Source: Astropecten irregularis (Eukaryota; Echinodermata; Asteroidea; Paxillosida; Astropectinidae). From it: a stretch of 64,000 bases of DNA. The stretch lies in assembly GCA_963971285.1 (NCBI GenBank), contig OZ020255.1:10932931-10996930 (forward strand). The letters are read 5' to 3'. The position numbers and the translations under genes were made by a program. Of the stretch, positions 1 to 9,336 are shown piece by piece (the first letter of the stretch is position 1; every line of letters starts with the position of its first letter). The notes under the pieces were generated by a model, which ran no database searches, was not told where the DNA came from, and worked only from the letters and a program-made list of their open reading frames with translations.

Positions 1-50
1 TTGAAGATTTCTGTTTCGGTATGCTAACAAAGTATGATAGTACCTTTAAA
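1..50 (-). mobile_element. End of an X arm (TTAA element), cut by window edge
   Basis: The final 50 bases match X-arm termini elsewhere, ending ...AAAGTATGATAGTACCTTTAA. Confidence 0.8.
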
Positions 51-540
51 CCAAGTCACGACAATAACAAGATATCATTGACTGTCATTGTTCTGATTAA
101 TAATGTACTTAAGCAGTGTCTCAAATCTCTGGCTGCGGCTGCAAATTACACACACACCTATGGCAGCCACAAGCCAGTGACTGCAGCCGTTTCCATAGAC
201 TTGTGTGTTATTTGTGGTCGCAGCCAGATATTTGGGATACAGCCTCAGTGTGATATTTCTGTTTTCACCGATACTGATACCAATATTGCGAAACTTGCGA
301 AAGACACAATACCCTGCGATACGAGCTGTACATGACGCGCATCAAATATCAATATTGATGAATTCCTGGAATATTGAAGAGCACAAACAACAACATCTGA
401 TAGGCCTTTATACTGATTCAAAAACAATGTGATATCCATGGCAATACGAAACCTTGGTTTGTGTTTCACACATCCCTCGATACAGTGGCAGAATCAGGGA
501 CGATAATAAACGCCGACCTTTGACCTATATGGGATATTGG
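51..540. other. No gene recognised
   Basis: Mixed-composition sequence with CTGCGGCTGCAAATT / GTGACTGCAGCCG near 130-190. Short open frames only. Confidence 0.5.
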
Positions 541-733
541 GCGTTTACGAAACGGAGGCTCAGGCTCGGGCTTCATCTCTATAATCCATATGATGAAAAT
601 ATAGGTTGTGGTTTTTCATTGAAGCTGAAGCTCTGTTTTCCTTTTCAAACCAGAGAATCTACATCTGAACCGCAGCGAAAAGCCTCTATTTTTGATTCCC
701 ATTATTTTAGAATGGATTCACTGAATAGAACCG

Positions 734-781
<48 letters not shown>

Positions 782-797
782 CCGTTTCGTAAACCCC
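541..797. mobile_element. Element bounded by GAGCCT microsatellites
   Basis: Ends GTTTACGAAACGGAGGCTCA and complement. The right side carries about eight GAGCCT units (739-782). The centre contains TTCATTGAAGCTGAAGCTC. Confidence 0.75.
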
Positions 798-896
798 CAT
801 AGACGGACGCCCCCAGTCATGTCCTATAATATTACACTAATCAGAAATCCAGCTATGTCCTAATTAGTCGTATAACTCCGCCAAGTTCACCGTTCG

Positions 897-1106
897 GATC
901 TGAGGCCAATTTCATAGAGATGCCTAAGCACTATAGGATTTGCTTAAGCACCAAAACCTTGGTAAATAGAATCAGTATGCCAGCCAAAACTCCTTGTGAA
1001 TGTTATGCTCAGCAAACAATGGCCGAATATAAGTCAACAGCAGTATTTAACATCACATGCAAATTTGATTGGTAATCCTGTTTGATCAAGGAAGACTTTT
1101 CATGCA
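897..1106. mobile_element. Variant GGGGCCAATTTCA element, cut at TCATGC
   Basis: Interior matches the 58589 variant in reverse (CAAACAATGGCCGAATATAA). The second end is lost at the X-Y element starting at 1107. Confidence 0.75.
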
Positions 1107-1470
1107 AAAGGTACTGTCATACTGTTGGAAACCGAAAAAGAAAATAATCTCCACATATTTACCTTTAACTTACAGGGTATAACGATGGTGATGGTAGAAA
1201 CATGCCGTTAAAATGTTTCTACCTGAAATGCTGTATGTATCCAGAAAAGGGTAAAAACCAATGACCAAAAACAATTCAGTGATCTCCGGAAGATCAAAAA
1301 TCCTGTGAAAATATTTTTTTTAAAATACTGTGAGCGTTTTTCACTGTTTTGTCAAAAAGTGGACACCGTATGGGGCTGTGAATTTCACAGAATGATGACT
1401 GTTACTGTATCTTTCTTGATATTTTTGCCCATGAATCTGCATTTCTTTCATGTATGAAATCACCTTTAAG
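1107..1470 (+). mobile_element. X-Y element (TTAA-flanked MITE)
   Basis: X arm, central GATC palindrome and Y arm are all present. The copy is diverged at both tips. It interrupts the element at 897-1106. Confidence 0.8.
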
Positions 1471-2251
1471 CAAATTCTTTTCCTCTCGTTCGAGGAATTG
1501 TTTTTCGAATCTCTGCCAGTTCTCTCCACTGTCATCTATTCTCGTACTGAAGCCATTTCCCTCCATGATTTAAATTAAGCACAAAGAACGTGCCGAGACG
1601 TCGTCCGAGTTTTGTTGTTGCAAGTAGTTTCTTCGTGAATTCCTAACAACCGACTGAACCTCTCTAAATATAGCGGTTATAGAGGAATACAATGCTCGTA
1701 TGCCGTTTCAAACTCAATGATATTCACTCTATTCACTTGAACCATATTTTTAGCCAACTCGATACCGAAAATTTGATTGGTTTTGCTGTCCAAACAGCAA
1801 CAGTGTCGTTTTACAGGCTGGCTTCGCGCATGCGTGTTTGCCAACGATATCGCTCTCTGTAATCTGTTGGCACCGGATCGAATGTAGTTAATCGTTGGGT
1901 CAGAGTATAACAATTATGAGAGTGCAGTGTTGGCGCTGTATTAGGGATATGTCTGCAACGGTGATATGTTTTCCCTGAATTCTGCTTGGGCTTTACCCGT
2001 TTAGGGACACTGCTACGATGTTTTCAGTATCAGACCTGTCTTGCACGATTGTGTACTGTTACTGTCAGTAGTGAGTTACATTGTGAAACAGACACTCGGG
2101 TAGGCTGGATCGAATTGAGAACAGATCTGGCGAGTTCGCTAATTTTAAAGGTTGAGTGAAACAGTTATATTTTTGTCGTGCCAGTGCAATGTGATAACGA
2201 GATTCTGATATTGAATAGATAACTTTTTTGGACTGCATGCTGAAGTGAAGA
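1471..2251. other. 5' flank of the first GPCR
   Basis: Unique sequence. Possible acceptors at TTTTCAG (about 2026) and CGTGCCAG (about 2182) would allow a 5' UTR intron. No TATA box stands out. Confidence 0.4.
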
Positions 2252-3403
2252 ATGGATAACTTGGGGAATACGACGGACGGCTCTGGTTTGTCTCGATCTC
2301 CGACCGTCTCTGGGATGAACGTCAACGCCGTCGTGTGGGACTGGTTCCACATCGTGCAGCTGACACTGGCCGTGGTAGGGATCCTGGGCAACACGCTTGT
2401 CATCACGGTGTACGCCAAGAAGCTCCGTGTTCGCAGCAACTCCAACCGGTTGATCGCCCTGCTGGCGGTGGCCGATCTCCTGACATCGGTGGCGACGGTT
2501 CCAACGCCCGGTCTGGCGGTCGTGCCTCAGACGGCCGCCGGCAGCGCCTACTGCAAGTTGGTCCACTCACGGGTTGTCATGTGGATCACCATCGTAGCGT
2601 CGGTCTTCACACTGACGCTGCTGTCCGTGGAACGGTTCTTCGCCGTGGTGTACCCGGTCAAGCACAAGACCGTTTTCAAGGCACGGAACCTGAGGTACTT
2701 CGTGGCTGCCGTTTGGGTGTCCGCAGTGGTGCTGAACATGGGTAGCTTCTACGTACCGGTGGTGGGCGATGGAGGGTACTGTGTGTTGAGCTGGCCCTCA
2801 CCGGCGTACCAAGCCTTCCACGGGATAGCCCTGTTCGTCTTGGAGTTTGTCATTCCAGTGGTCGTCATGGTCGTGTCGCACTGGTTCGCCGTCAGGGAGC
2901 TGAAGAGGCAGGCCTCGTCGCTCCTGCAGAGGAACAACTCCAAGTCCTCCCCGGCCTTCTCGCTGCTGCAGTCCCGCCGCCGAGTCATCAGGATGGTCCT
3001 CATTGTGGTCATCACCTTCATCGTCTGCTGGGCTCCGGACCAAATCGGCTTCCTGATTCTCAATCTGGGCGGCCTGTCTCCGGAGTACTTCAGCAGTCTG
3101 ACCTACTACTCTTTCACCGTCTTGGCCTTCATCAACTCCTGCGCCAATCCGTTCATCTACATCGGCCTGAACAAGAACTTCCGGCTGGCCGTGGGTCAGC
3201 TCCTGCCCTTCGTCAAGCAGAGAGTGGGGGTGAGTTCGGAGGAGAGGACCGGGACGGTTGCTCTGGCCGACTCGGGGCCTGGAGGTACAGGCGACGGCGG
3301 GCCGTCCCGTGCCCACCCCGCTGCGAACCCCCCGAACCGCCCGGCGTCCCGGTCCCGGCAACACAGTGAAGAATTATACATCGTGTCCTGTTCGCAACCA
3401 TAA
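2252..3403 (+). CDS. Rhodopsin-family (class A) G protein-coupled receptor, peptide-receptor type, single exon
   Basis: A 383-residue open frame encodes a complete seven-helix receptor of the plasma membrane. Visible landmarks are an N-glycosylation site at N6, the TM1 GN pair (G46-N47), TM2 LAVAD (D75), the TM3 cysteine C101 paired with C177 in loop 2, ERF in place of DRY at 127-129, TM6 CWAP (259-262) and TM7 NPFIY (299-303). Approximate helices are 33-56, 66-89, 101-131, 147-168, 190-213, 245-271 and 285-306. The tail of about 75 residues is rich in Gly, Pro, Ser and Arg. The ATG has A at -3 and G at +4. No intron interrupts the frame, and the GC-rich coding sequence stands out from its AT-rich surroundings. 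The NSCANP motif and basic third loop fit peptide receptors (galanin, allatostatin, somatostatin, QRFP groups), which is an inference from family knowledge; the ligand cannot be named. Its paralogue is at 52609-53769. An AATAAA follows at 3493. Confidence 0.93.
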   Translation: MDNLGNTTDGSGLSRSPTVSGMNVNAVVWDWFHIVQLTLAVVGILGNTLVITVYAKKLRVRSNSNRLIALLAVADLLTSVATVPTPGLAVVPQTAAGSAYCKLVHSRVVMWITIVASVFTLTLLSVERFFAVVYPVKHKTVFKARNLRYFVAAVWVSAVVLNMGSFYVPVVGDGGYCVLSWPSPAYQAFHGIALFVLEFVIPVVVMVVSHWFAVRELKRQASSLLQRNNSKSSPAFSLLQSRRRVIRMVLIVVITFIVCWAPDQIGFLILNLGGLSPEYFSSLTYYSFTVLAFINSCANPFIYIGLNKNFRLAVGQLLPFVKQRVGVSSEERTGTVALADSGPGGTGDGGPSRAHPAANPPNRPASRSRQHSEELYIVSCSQP

Positions 3404-3492
3404 CTTATTTTGAGTTCACCGTCATGAATATACACAATCTTGCCGCTCTACATAGTTCACTGTATAAAGAATGCTACATGCCCAACATACAA

Positions 3493-3498
3493 AATAAA
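3493..3498 (+). promoter_or_regulatory. Likely polyadenylation signal of the first GPCR
   Basis: A canonical AATAAA lies about 90 bases after the receptor stop codon on the same strand. No experimental 3' end is available. Confidence 0.5.
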
Positions 3499-3637
3499 AT
3501 GCGTTACTTGGCAAACACAAAGAAACAAAGGAAAGGAACTTGCAGAACTGAGATGATAAAACTGTGGAGAAGAAATTCCCCATTTTGACTCTTATTTATT
3601 TGGACTGAAGCCCGAGACTTCCGTCGGACAGATCCAT

Positions 3638-3784
3638 GGGTCGATTTCACGAATCCCTACGGTCGATCGTAACTCGAGTTACGAAGGATAACCCATCGCA
3701 GGGGGCCTATCCCTCGTAGGGTTTCAATGCATCAAAAGTCATATGATTGATAGTAAGTTACGAAGAGTTTTGTGAAATCGACCC
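3638..3784 (+). mobile_element. GATCGTAAC hairpin element (copy 1)
   Basis: Ends GGGTCGATTTCACGAA / TTGTGAAATCGACCC, with an internal GATCGTAACTCGAGTTACGA palindrome. 147 bp, about 140 bases after the GPCR polyadenylation signal. Confidence 0.8.
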
Positions 3785-3895
3785 CATGTTAGACAAGTTC
3801 CTGCTCCGTAGAGCACCTCGGGCAAGAACTGGAACGAACTGGCCATTTTCCCACTTCTCATAGAGTCGGGTATCGCTACACATGCATTAATTCAT

Positions 3896-4009
3896 ACCTT
3901 CAGGTCTCATTCCCCTATACATAATTACCTATAGGTCTCATTACACATACATAATTACCTTAAGGTCTCATTACACATACCCATAATTACTTTTAGGTCT
4001 CGTTACACA
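3896..4009 (+). repeat. About 30-bp tandem repeat, four units
   Basis: Unit of type AGGTCTCATTACACATACAT followed by AATTACCTTA. The last unit resumes after the hAT-like insertion (4308-4330). Confidence 0.75.
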
Positions 4010-4307
4010 CAGGCGCGGTTCTAGAGTCAAAATTTTGGGGGGCTAGAAGAGCCATTATTTTTTGGGGGGCTAGAAGACCCAATATTTTTGGGTTCTTCTA
4101 ACACTCGCTTCTGCTATGTCTTATTAGGGGTCGAAAAACATGCACATTATAGCCCACACAACCCGTTTTTTTATGTCATTTGCGCTTAATAACTGAAAAA
4201 AATCAAGTATTTTCAAGAATTTTTTTCCACTTGCATTTTTTTGGGGGGGCTAGACAAAATTTTGGGGGGGCTAAAGCCCCCCCTAGCCCCCCGTAGAACC
4301 GCGCCTG
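4010..4307 (+). mobile_element. hAT-like non-autonomous element, G-rich
   Basis: Ends CAGGCGCGGTTCTA and complement. GTTACACA at 4002-4009 is repeated at 4308-4315, an 8-bp target duplication typical of hAT transposons. No ORF. Runs of G/C (TTTTGGGGGGCTAGA) fill both arms. It sits in a 30-bp tandem repeat. Confidence 0.88.
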
Positions 4308-4472
4308 GTTACACATGTGTAATTACCTTTATTTATGACAGCTCCGGGTGAACAGGGCCGGGGGGGGGGGGGTATTCAGGTTGTTGCAAAACGCATGAGT
4401 CAAACGCATTTTTGACTCAGAATTGCGCCCTATACGAGCTTAATATTCCTGTATGTCCGTAAACGGCCAGCT

Positions 4473-4952
4473 TTAATGGTCGTATCAAACTTCGGTTAAG
4501 TTGACAGAACATAGTGGTCTGTTCATAATTTGATTTGTCATGAAATAAAAAAAACAAACCTGTGAAATATTCAGCTCAATGGGAGACTTTTGAGAATCGG
4601 TCTTCAAGTCAACAGCGCACGCGCACGCATATTATGGGCATGCGCGCTTTGTTTTGCGCCTGCGCTGTTGTGCGTGCCTGTCCGGTGTTGACACGAACAC
4701 CGATTAAGAAACAGTACAAAACGGCGAAAAAAAACGTTGCAATTTTTACGCAAAATGGTTAGGTAATTGTCATTGTGAGGTATTTTGTTTTACTCTTTTT
4801 CTGACAAAAAAACCCACCAACAGCATTTCAGACTCTGGCAGAAAATGTTAATGGTATGTTGTACCAGGTCTGTCTTTATACCGTGTAAGTTATACTTTAA
4901 TCTGTTAACATTTCTGTTTTGGTTTCCTACCAAAGTATGATACTACCTTTAA
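4473..4952 (-). mobile_element. W-X element with nested hairpin element
   Basis: The W arm (with the segment CAAACCTGTGAAAT) is broken at 4578 by a CpG-rich hairpin element and continues to an X arm ending CTACCTTTAA. Confidence 0.75.
4578..4695 (+). mobile_element. CpG-rich hairpin element, degraded copy
   Basis: It begins AATGGGAGACTTTTGAGAAT, with CAACAGCGCACGCGCACGCA and a partly matching second arm. Same family as 28981-29125. Confidence 0.7.
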
Positions 4953-4955
4953 ACG

Positions 4956-5370
4956 CTTCCATGTTATTAATTGAGTCACCAGGGTACATGTACTTTCATT
5001 ATCAGAAAGAGTACACTCGCGTTAATGTATATTAATGGTTGTGAAAGTACATTACACCTCATTAAAGGTTTTTGTTTTGGGTTTTCTTGGGTTTTTTTTA
5101 TCATGTCTTCGGTTTCGTTTTCATGTACATTGACCAGAATATTGTAACTTTGAAATAATATCAGTTTGTTCCTGAACCAACAACGCTTGTCAAAACAGTA
5201 ACCTTAGCTTATGACCTTGGTTTAATACACGTAAGCCATCCCATGATAACCTTGATGAAAAGGATAGGCCTATTATATGACTGCGGTGGAAAGAAAAACA
5301 ACCAAAAGGATGTAATCCTTACTGTACACGGTGCCCCCCCCCCCCCCCATTAAAAAAAAAAACCTACCTT
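4956..5370. other. No gene recognised
   Basis: AT-rich, with a run of C followed by a run of A at 5334-5361. Confidence 0.5.
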
Positions 5371-5795
5371 AACACTTTGTGTTGAGAACTATTATATGAA
5401 AATTAAACTGTTTATCACTTCAAGATTCAGATATGTGATACAGCAATGTCTTGGCTATCACCGTGTAGAATGTGAGCAACAATTGACTGAAATTGAGGGG
5501 AAAAACTAAGACTGAATTACCCAACCTCAAAACCCGATTTTTCATCTTTCTTTCATACACATTATGTGTGCATTGACCACTTATTCTGGAATACTGCAAC
5601 ATTGTTTTATAAAGAGTACTCTTTCATTTGGTCATATTTTCACCAATTTCAGCCCGATTTTGCTTAAATTGTACATGGTGATAGCCAAGACATGGCTGTA
5701 TCATATGACTGAATCTTGAAGTGATAGACAGTTTAATGTTAACATAATGGGTCCCGACACAGTGTTGTGTTTTTTCTGGGACACCCTGTATAGGC
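5371..5795. mobile_element. About 425-bp element with long imperfect inverted ends
   Basis: AAACTGTTTATCACTTCAAGA..GTCTTGGCTATCACC at the left and its complement at the right give arms of roughly 110 bases. It ends TTCTGGGACACCCTGTATAG. Confidence 0.75.
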
Positions 5796-6309
5796 ATATC
5801 ATAATACAATCTATCGAAGGCTATATTACTGCTCACAATGCACGCCAAAATATTAAAAAGCTGTTTTACATTGTATGTGATTATAATGCACACCTCATTT
5901 CAATTTAATGTAGCATCTATTTCCATAAATAGATTGACAGGCAAACACTATAAATGTGAATTAAAGTAATACAAACACAAAATCAATATGGATAAAACAA
6001 TGAAAAAGATATATGGGGGTATTTTCAGACTTGGCAATAAAGTCTTGTCAAGAATTGCCCGTTGAAAAAAAATTACGCACTAAAATATACATCAACAACT
6101 AATTATTTATAATATAGATTATAAAAAGATACTATGATAAAAAAAAAACTATGATGAAAGTAGACAGGTTCGACAAGCCCTCAAAATGCACGTATAATTC
6201 GCACGTATGCACATACGTGCCAGGAACATCGCTTAACTATACGTACACGTATACTGGTTCATGAAATCTGCAAGATTTAGCTACTTAAAGCATTGAGGAA
6301 CATCCATGC
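5796..6309. other. No gene recognised
   Basis: AT-rich sequence with a CACGTATG.. cluster near 6188-6250. Confidence 0.5.
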
Positions 6310-6680
6310 TTAAAGGCAGCGTACAGGATTTGCAAGACCTCCAAACAATATTATTGAGTTTGAGACAGAAAATGGACTCAACAAACTGTCACCATGGGAA
6401 ATCTTGGTTCATCAGATGCTGGGTTTTTCAAGGAAATCAAGATTTAGTGTCGTTTCCAAAGATCGTTCGTCCGAACGTTTTAGTAGCATTTCGAACGCGT
6501 GGTGTAACAAGGATTCAGAGGGGCCAAATTATTTCGGCCGTGTTTCTGCTATCCAGATGAACAAAGCATAAAAAGGTACTTGAAAGAACGTCTGTAAGGA
6601 AGTTTAAGACCTTCACTTCTGTTTAAGTACCGAATTCAGCCAAAACTCACATCTTTGCAAATCCTATATGCTCCCTTTAA
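6310..6680. mobile_element. TTAA-flanked element with TACAGGATTTG ends
   Basis: TTAAAGGCAGCGTACAGGAT to AATCCTATATGCTCCCTTTAA, 371 bp. Tips resemble the X family only in TTAAAGG. Confidence 0.75.
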
Positions 6681-7428
6681 ATCGACCATAAAGCAATGTG
6701 TGGTGTATTTTGCATCATTAGAAAAATTATGTAGGACAACGCTGAGTGTTATAAAAAGGCAAAACGTTTAGCACATTGTTGTGTGTAAATGAAAAAGAAC
6801 TTTGATACATACCACTTCCGTGTAACATGGCTTAGTTACACGGATTTCACGTATTAAGTTTTCGCATCGCGTATGAAAAGGCACACAAAGCCTGATGACG
6901 TCATCCGCAGAAAAAAATACGGATACGTAATATGGATTTTGAGCTTGCCGAACTTCTCTAGTAGTTAAGTAGGAGTTAATTTAAACCTCCCACAGTAGTT
7001 TATGTACACGTTTTTTGTTGTGTAGGCAAATTTAAAACCATTTTTTGAACAAGTATCTTATTTATACGAGTAACAACTTACGCTGGTAAAGCTAGGATAA
7101 TGTTTTTGGTGCACAACATTTGGCGTAGTGAATTTCTGAGCGTCATCTTCCTGCCTAGCCTGTATTTCCTTTGACAAATATTTATTTTCCTGCATGTCGG
7201 TCAACCAGTAATCTTATATGCCGGACGATCAATGTAATGCGGCACTGTATTTGTTGTGCTATTTTTTGGTGTGGTTTCCTGAATGAGCATTTATGACAAG
7301 TAACCTTATCTACGAAGCTCAAGACACAGAGGTTGCATTTTTAGTGGTTTTTGAAACCAACATGCATGAGGTTAATTGTTTGTTTTGTATTGTTGATTAT
7401 TGGATCATCTTCATATTTACTTGACGAT
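6681..7428. other. No gene recognised
   Basis: Unique AT-rich sequence, no coding or repeat signal seen. Confidence 0.5.
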
Positions 7429-7789
7429 AAAGGTAATATCATACTTTGGTTTTCGTCAAGGAAATGCAGATTCATGGGCAAAAATATCAATAAAGATACA
7501 GTAACAGTCATCTGTGAAATTTACAGTCCCATACGGTGCCTACCTTATGAGAAAACAGTGAAAACGCCCACAGTATTTTTTAGAATCATTTTACAGTTAT
7601 TTTTTTTTTTATCTTTAAAGGATCAAAATTGTTTTGGGTCATTTGTTTAACCCTTTTCTGGATACATACAGCATTTCAGATAGAAACATTTTAACGGTAG
7701 TTTCTACCATCACCATCTTTTACTGTTATAGGTAAATCTGTGAACATTTCTGCTTTCGGTACACTACCAAAAAATGATAGTACCTTTAA
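7429..7789 (-). mobile_element. Y-X element
   Basis: A full-length copy from AAAGGTAATATCATACTTTGG to TAGTACCTTTAA, 361 bp. Confidence 0.85.
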
Positions 7790-7819
7790 GAAGTTCAATG
7801 TATGAACTTGTTAAACCTT

Positions 7820-8170
7820 AAAGGTATGATACATGATTGGTAATGGTCACAGAGCAGCACCCACACTTTGTCTAATCCACCATGTATATGAAATAATAAG
7901 ACTTTGATTTTTTTGTAGCTTAATCGGACATCTGAGTCACGAGAAAATAGCGGACATTTTTTTTTTCTTATGAAATATAGAATGTTCTTGATCTCGCCGA
8001 GACCTAAATTATTTGTTTCGTACGTTCCTAAACAAATCATAGCATTTCAGGCAGAAATATTTTAGCAGGGGGTTTCTATCATGTCCATTTTTCGTGTAAG
8101 TTTAGTTATAGGTATAAATCTGTGAACATTTCTGTTTTGGTTTCTTACCAATCCTGTACTATACCTTTTA
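7820..8170 (-). mobile_element. Z-X element
   Basis: It starts AAAGGTATGATACATGATTGG and ends TACCAATCCTGTACTATACC. The centre reads GATCTCGCCGAGAC rather than the usual palindrome. Confidence 0.85.
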
Positions 8171-8452
8171 ACACCGGACCCTTCCACATGCCAACACAAC
8201 ATGTTATAACATAATGAATAATATATTCACTTTGCACATGCATGTATCACTTTAATTCCACGAAAGTTGCTAAATATTTTTGAAGAAAATACAGCGATTA
8301 TTGTTGTGTGATATTTGTTTGTGATAGTAAGTTATTGATAAAAATAAAGTGCGGTGCCTTTGACAAAATGTATGTGCTATCCGTACACAATATTTGAAAT
8401 AACATCATAATAATATTTATATTGTTACAGTAATCCGAGCACACGGTTTAGA

Positions 8453-8742
8453 ATGGCGCCCTCATTGGTTAAAAGTAAAACAAGAAACTGCGGTGGTGTT
8501 TATCGATCTAAATGCACTACAACTCCGGCTTGTTGCGTGGTGCGTGCGCAATTTATTCCTGAAAGAAACATGGAGTTAGAAGAATGCTTGGCATGGACAA
8601 CATCTCCCGGATTTCCCCACAGGTCTTTTGCTCATGATTAGCTTTCCTGCTTCCCAAATTTCAATAAAAGATGATCGGTGGTGTACAAAATAATATACTG
8701 ACACCAACGCAGTTTCTTGTTTTAATCAAAAGAGGGCGCCAT
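8453..8742. mobile_element. 290-bp element with GGCGCCCTC ends
   Basis: ATGGCGCCCTC..AAACAAGAAACTGCG at the left is matched by CGCAGTTTCTTGTTTTAAT..GAGGGCGCCAT at the right, arms of about 40 bp. Confidence 0.8.
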
Positions 8743-8802
8743 TCGTATCCAATATGATTAGTGCAATGGTACGGTGCAAAACATTGTTAAAGGAACAATA
8801 CA

Positions 8803-9000
8803 CGGGTTTACACCATGGCGGCCATCTTGGATTTTGATCGTAACTTCAAAACGAGGCATTTCCACGCGTGCGCACTTTTCTAAGTGTAAGCCCGTCAATT
8901 GTCGAAGACAATACACGGGTTTACACTTCGGCAGTTTTGATCGCGACTTCAAAACGAGGCACTATCACGCATGCGCTTTTTTGGAAGTGTAAACCCGTGT
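8803..9000. mobile_element. Nested element with GGGTTTACAC ends and internal tandem duplication
   Basis: CACGGGTTTACAC opens it and GTGTAAACCCGTG closes it. Inside, a segment of about 95 bases containing CTTCAAAACGAGGCA is present twice. ATACAC occurs on both sides as a possible target duplication. Confidence 0.65.
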
Positions 9001-9162
9001 ATACACGATTGGTAAAGGTCACAGAACAGCGCTCACACTTTGTCTGATCCAGTATGTACATGATTATGATAAACCTGTGAAAATGTGAGCTCAATCGGAC
9101 ATCTTAGTCTCGAGAAAATAGCGAAAAACCAACTCATTTTTCTTATAAAACATACAGAATGG

Positions 9163-9336
9163 TTAATATTCCGGTAGTTCAGGGCGCGCAGCAAGCCAGG
9201 CGGCCACTACAGGGTCGGCCACAATACGACTCTTGAGAGTTCTAAGCTCGGGGAACTTTTCCAAGGTGTCAGTGCCCTTGGCTACAAAGTCCACGAAGTC
9301 TACTGCGGTGAAGAAGAAGAGATCGGCCGCTGTCAT
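9163..9336 (-). CDS. GST exon 5 (C-terminus)
   Basis: This phase-0 exon follows a TTCTCTTTGCAG acceptor. It encodes 57 residues (MTAADLFFF ... AAWLAARPELPEY) and TAA at 9165-9163. Helix alpha-6 with the N-cap box region is recognisable. Both flanks are arms of a Z-X mobile element: the stop codon abuts the Z arm, and the X arm resumes near 9450 inside the preceding intron. Confidence 0.9.
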   Translation of the reverse strand: MTAADLFFFTAVDFVDFVAKGTDTLEKFPELRTLKSRIVADPVVAAWLAARPELPEY

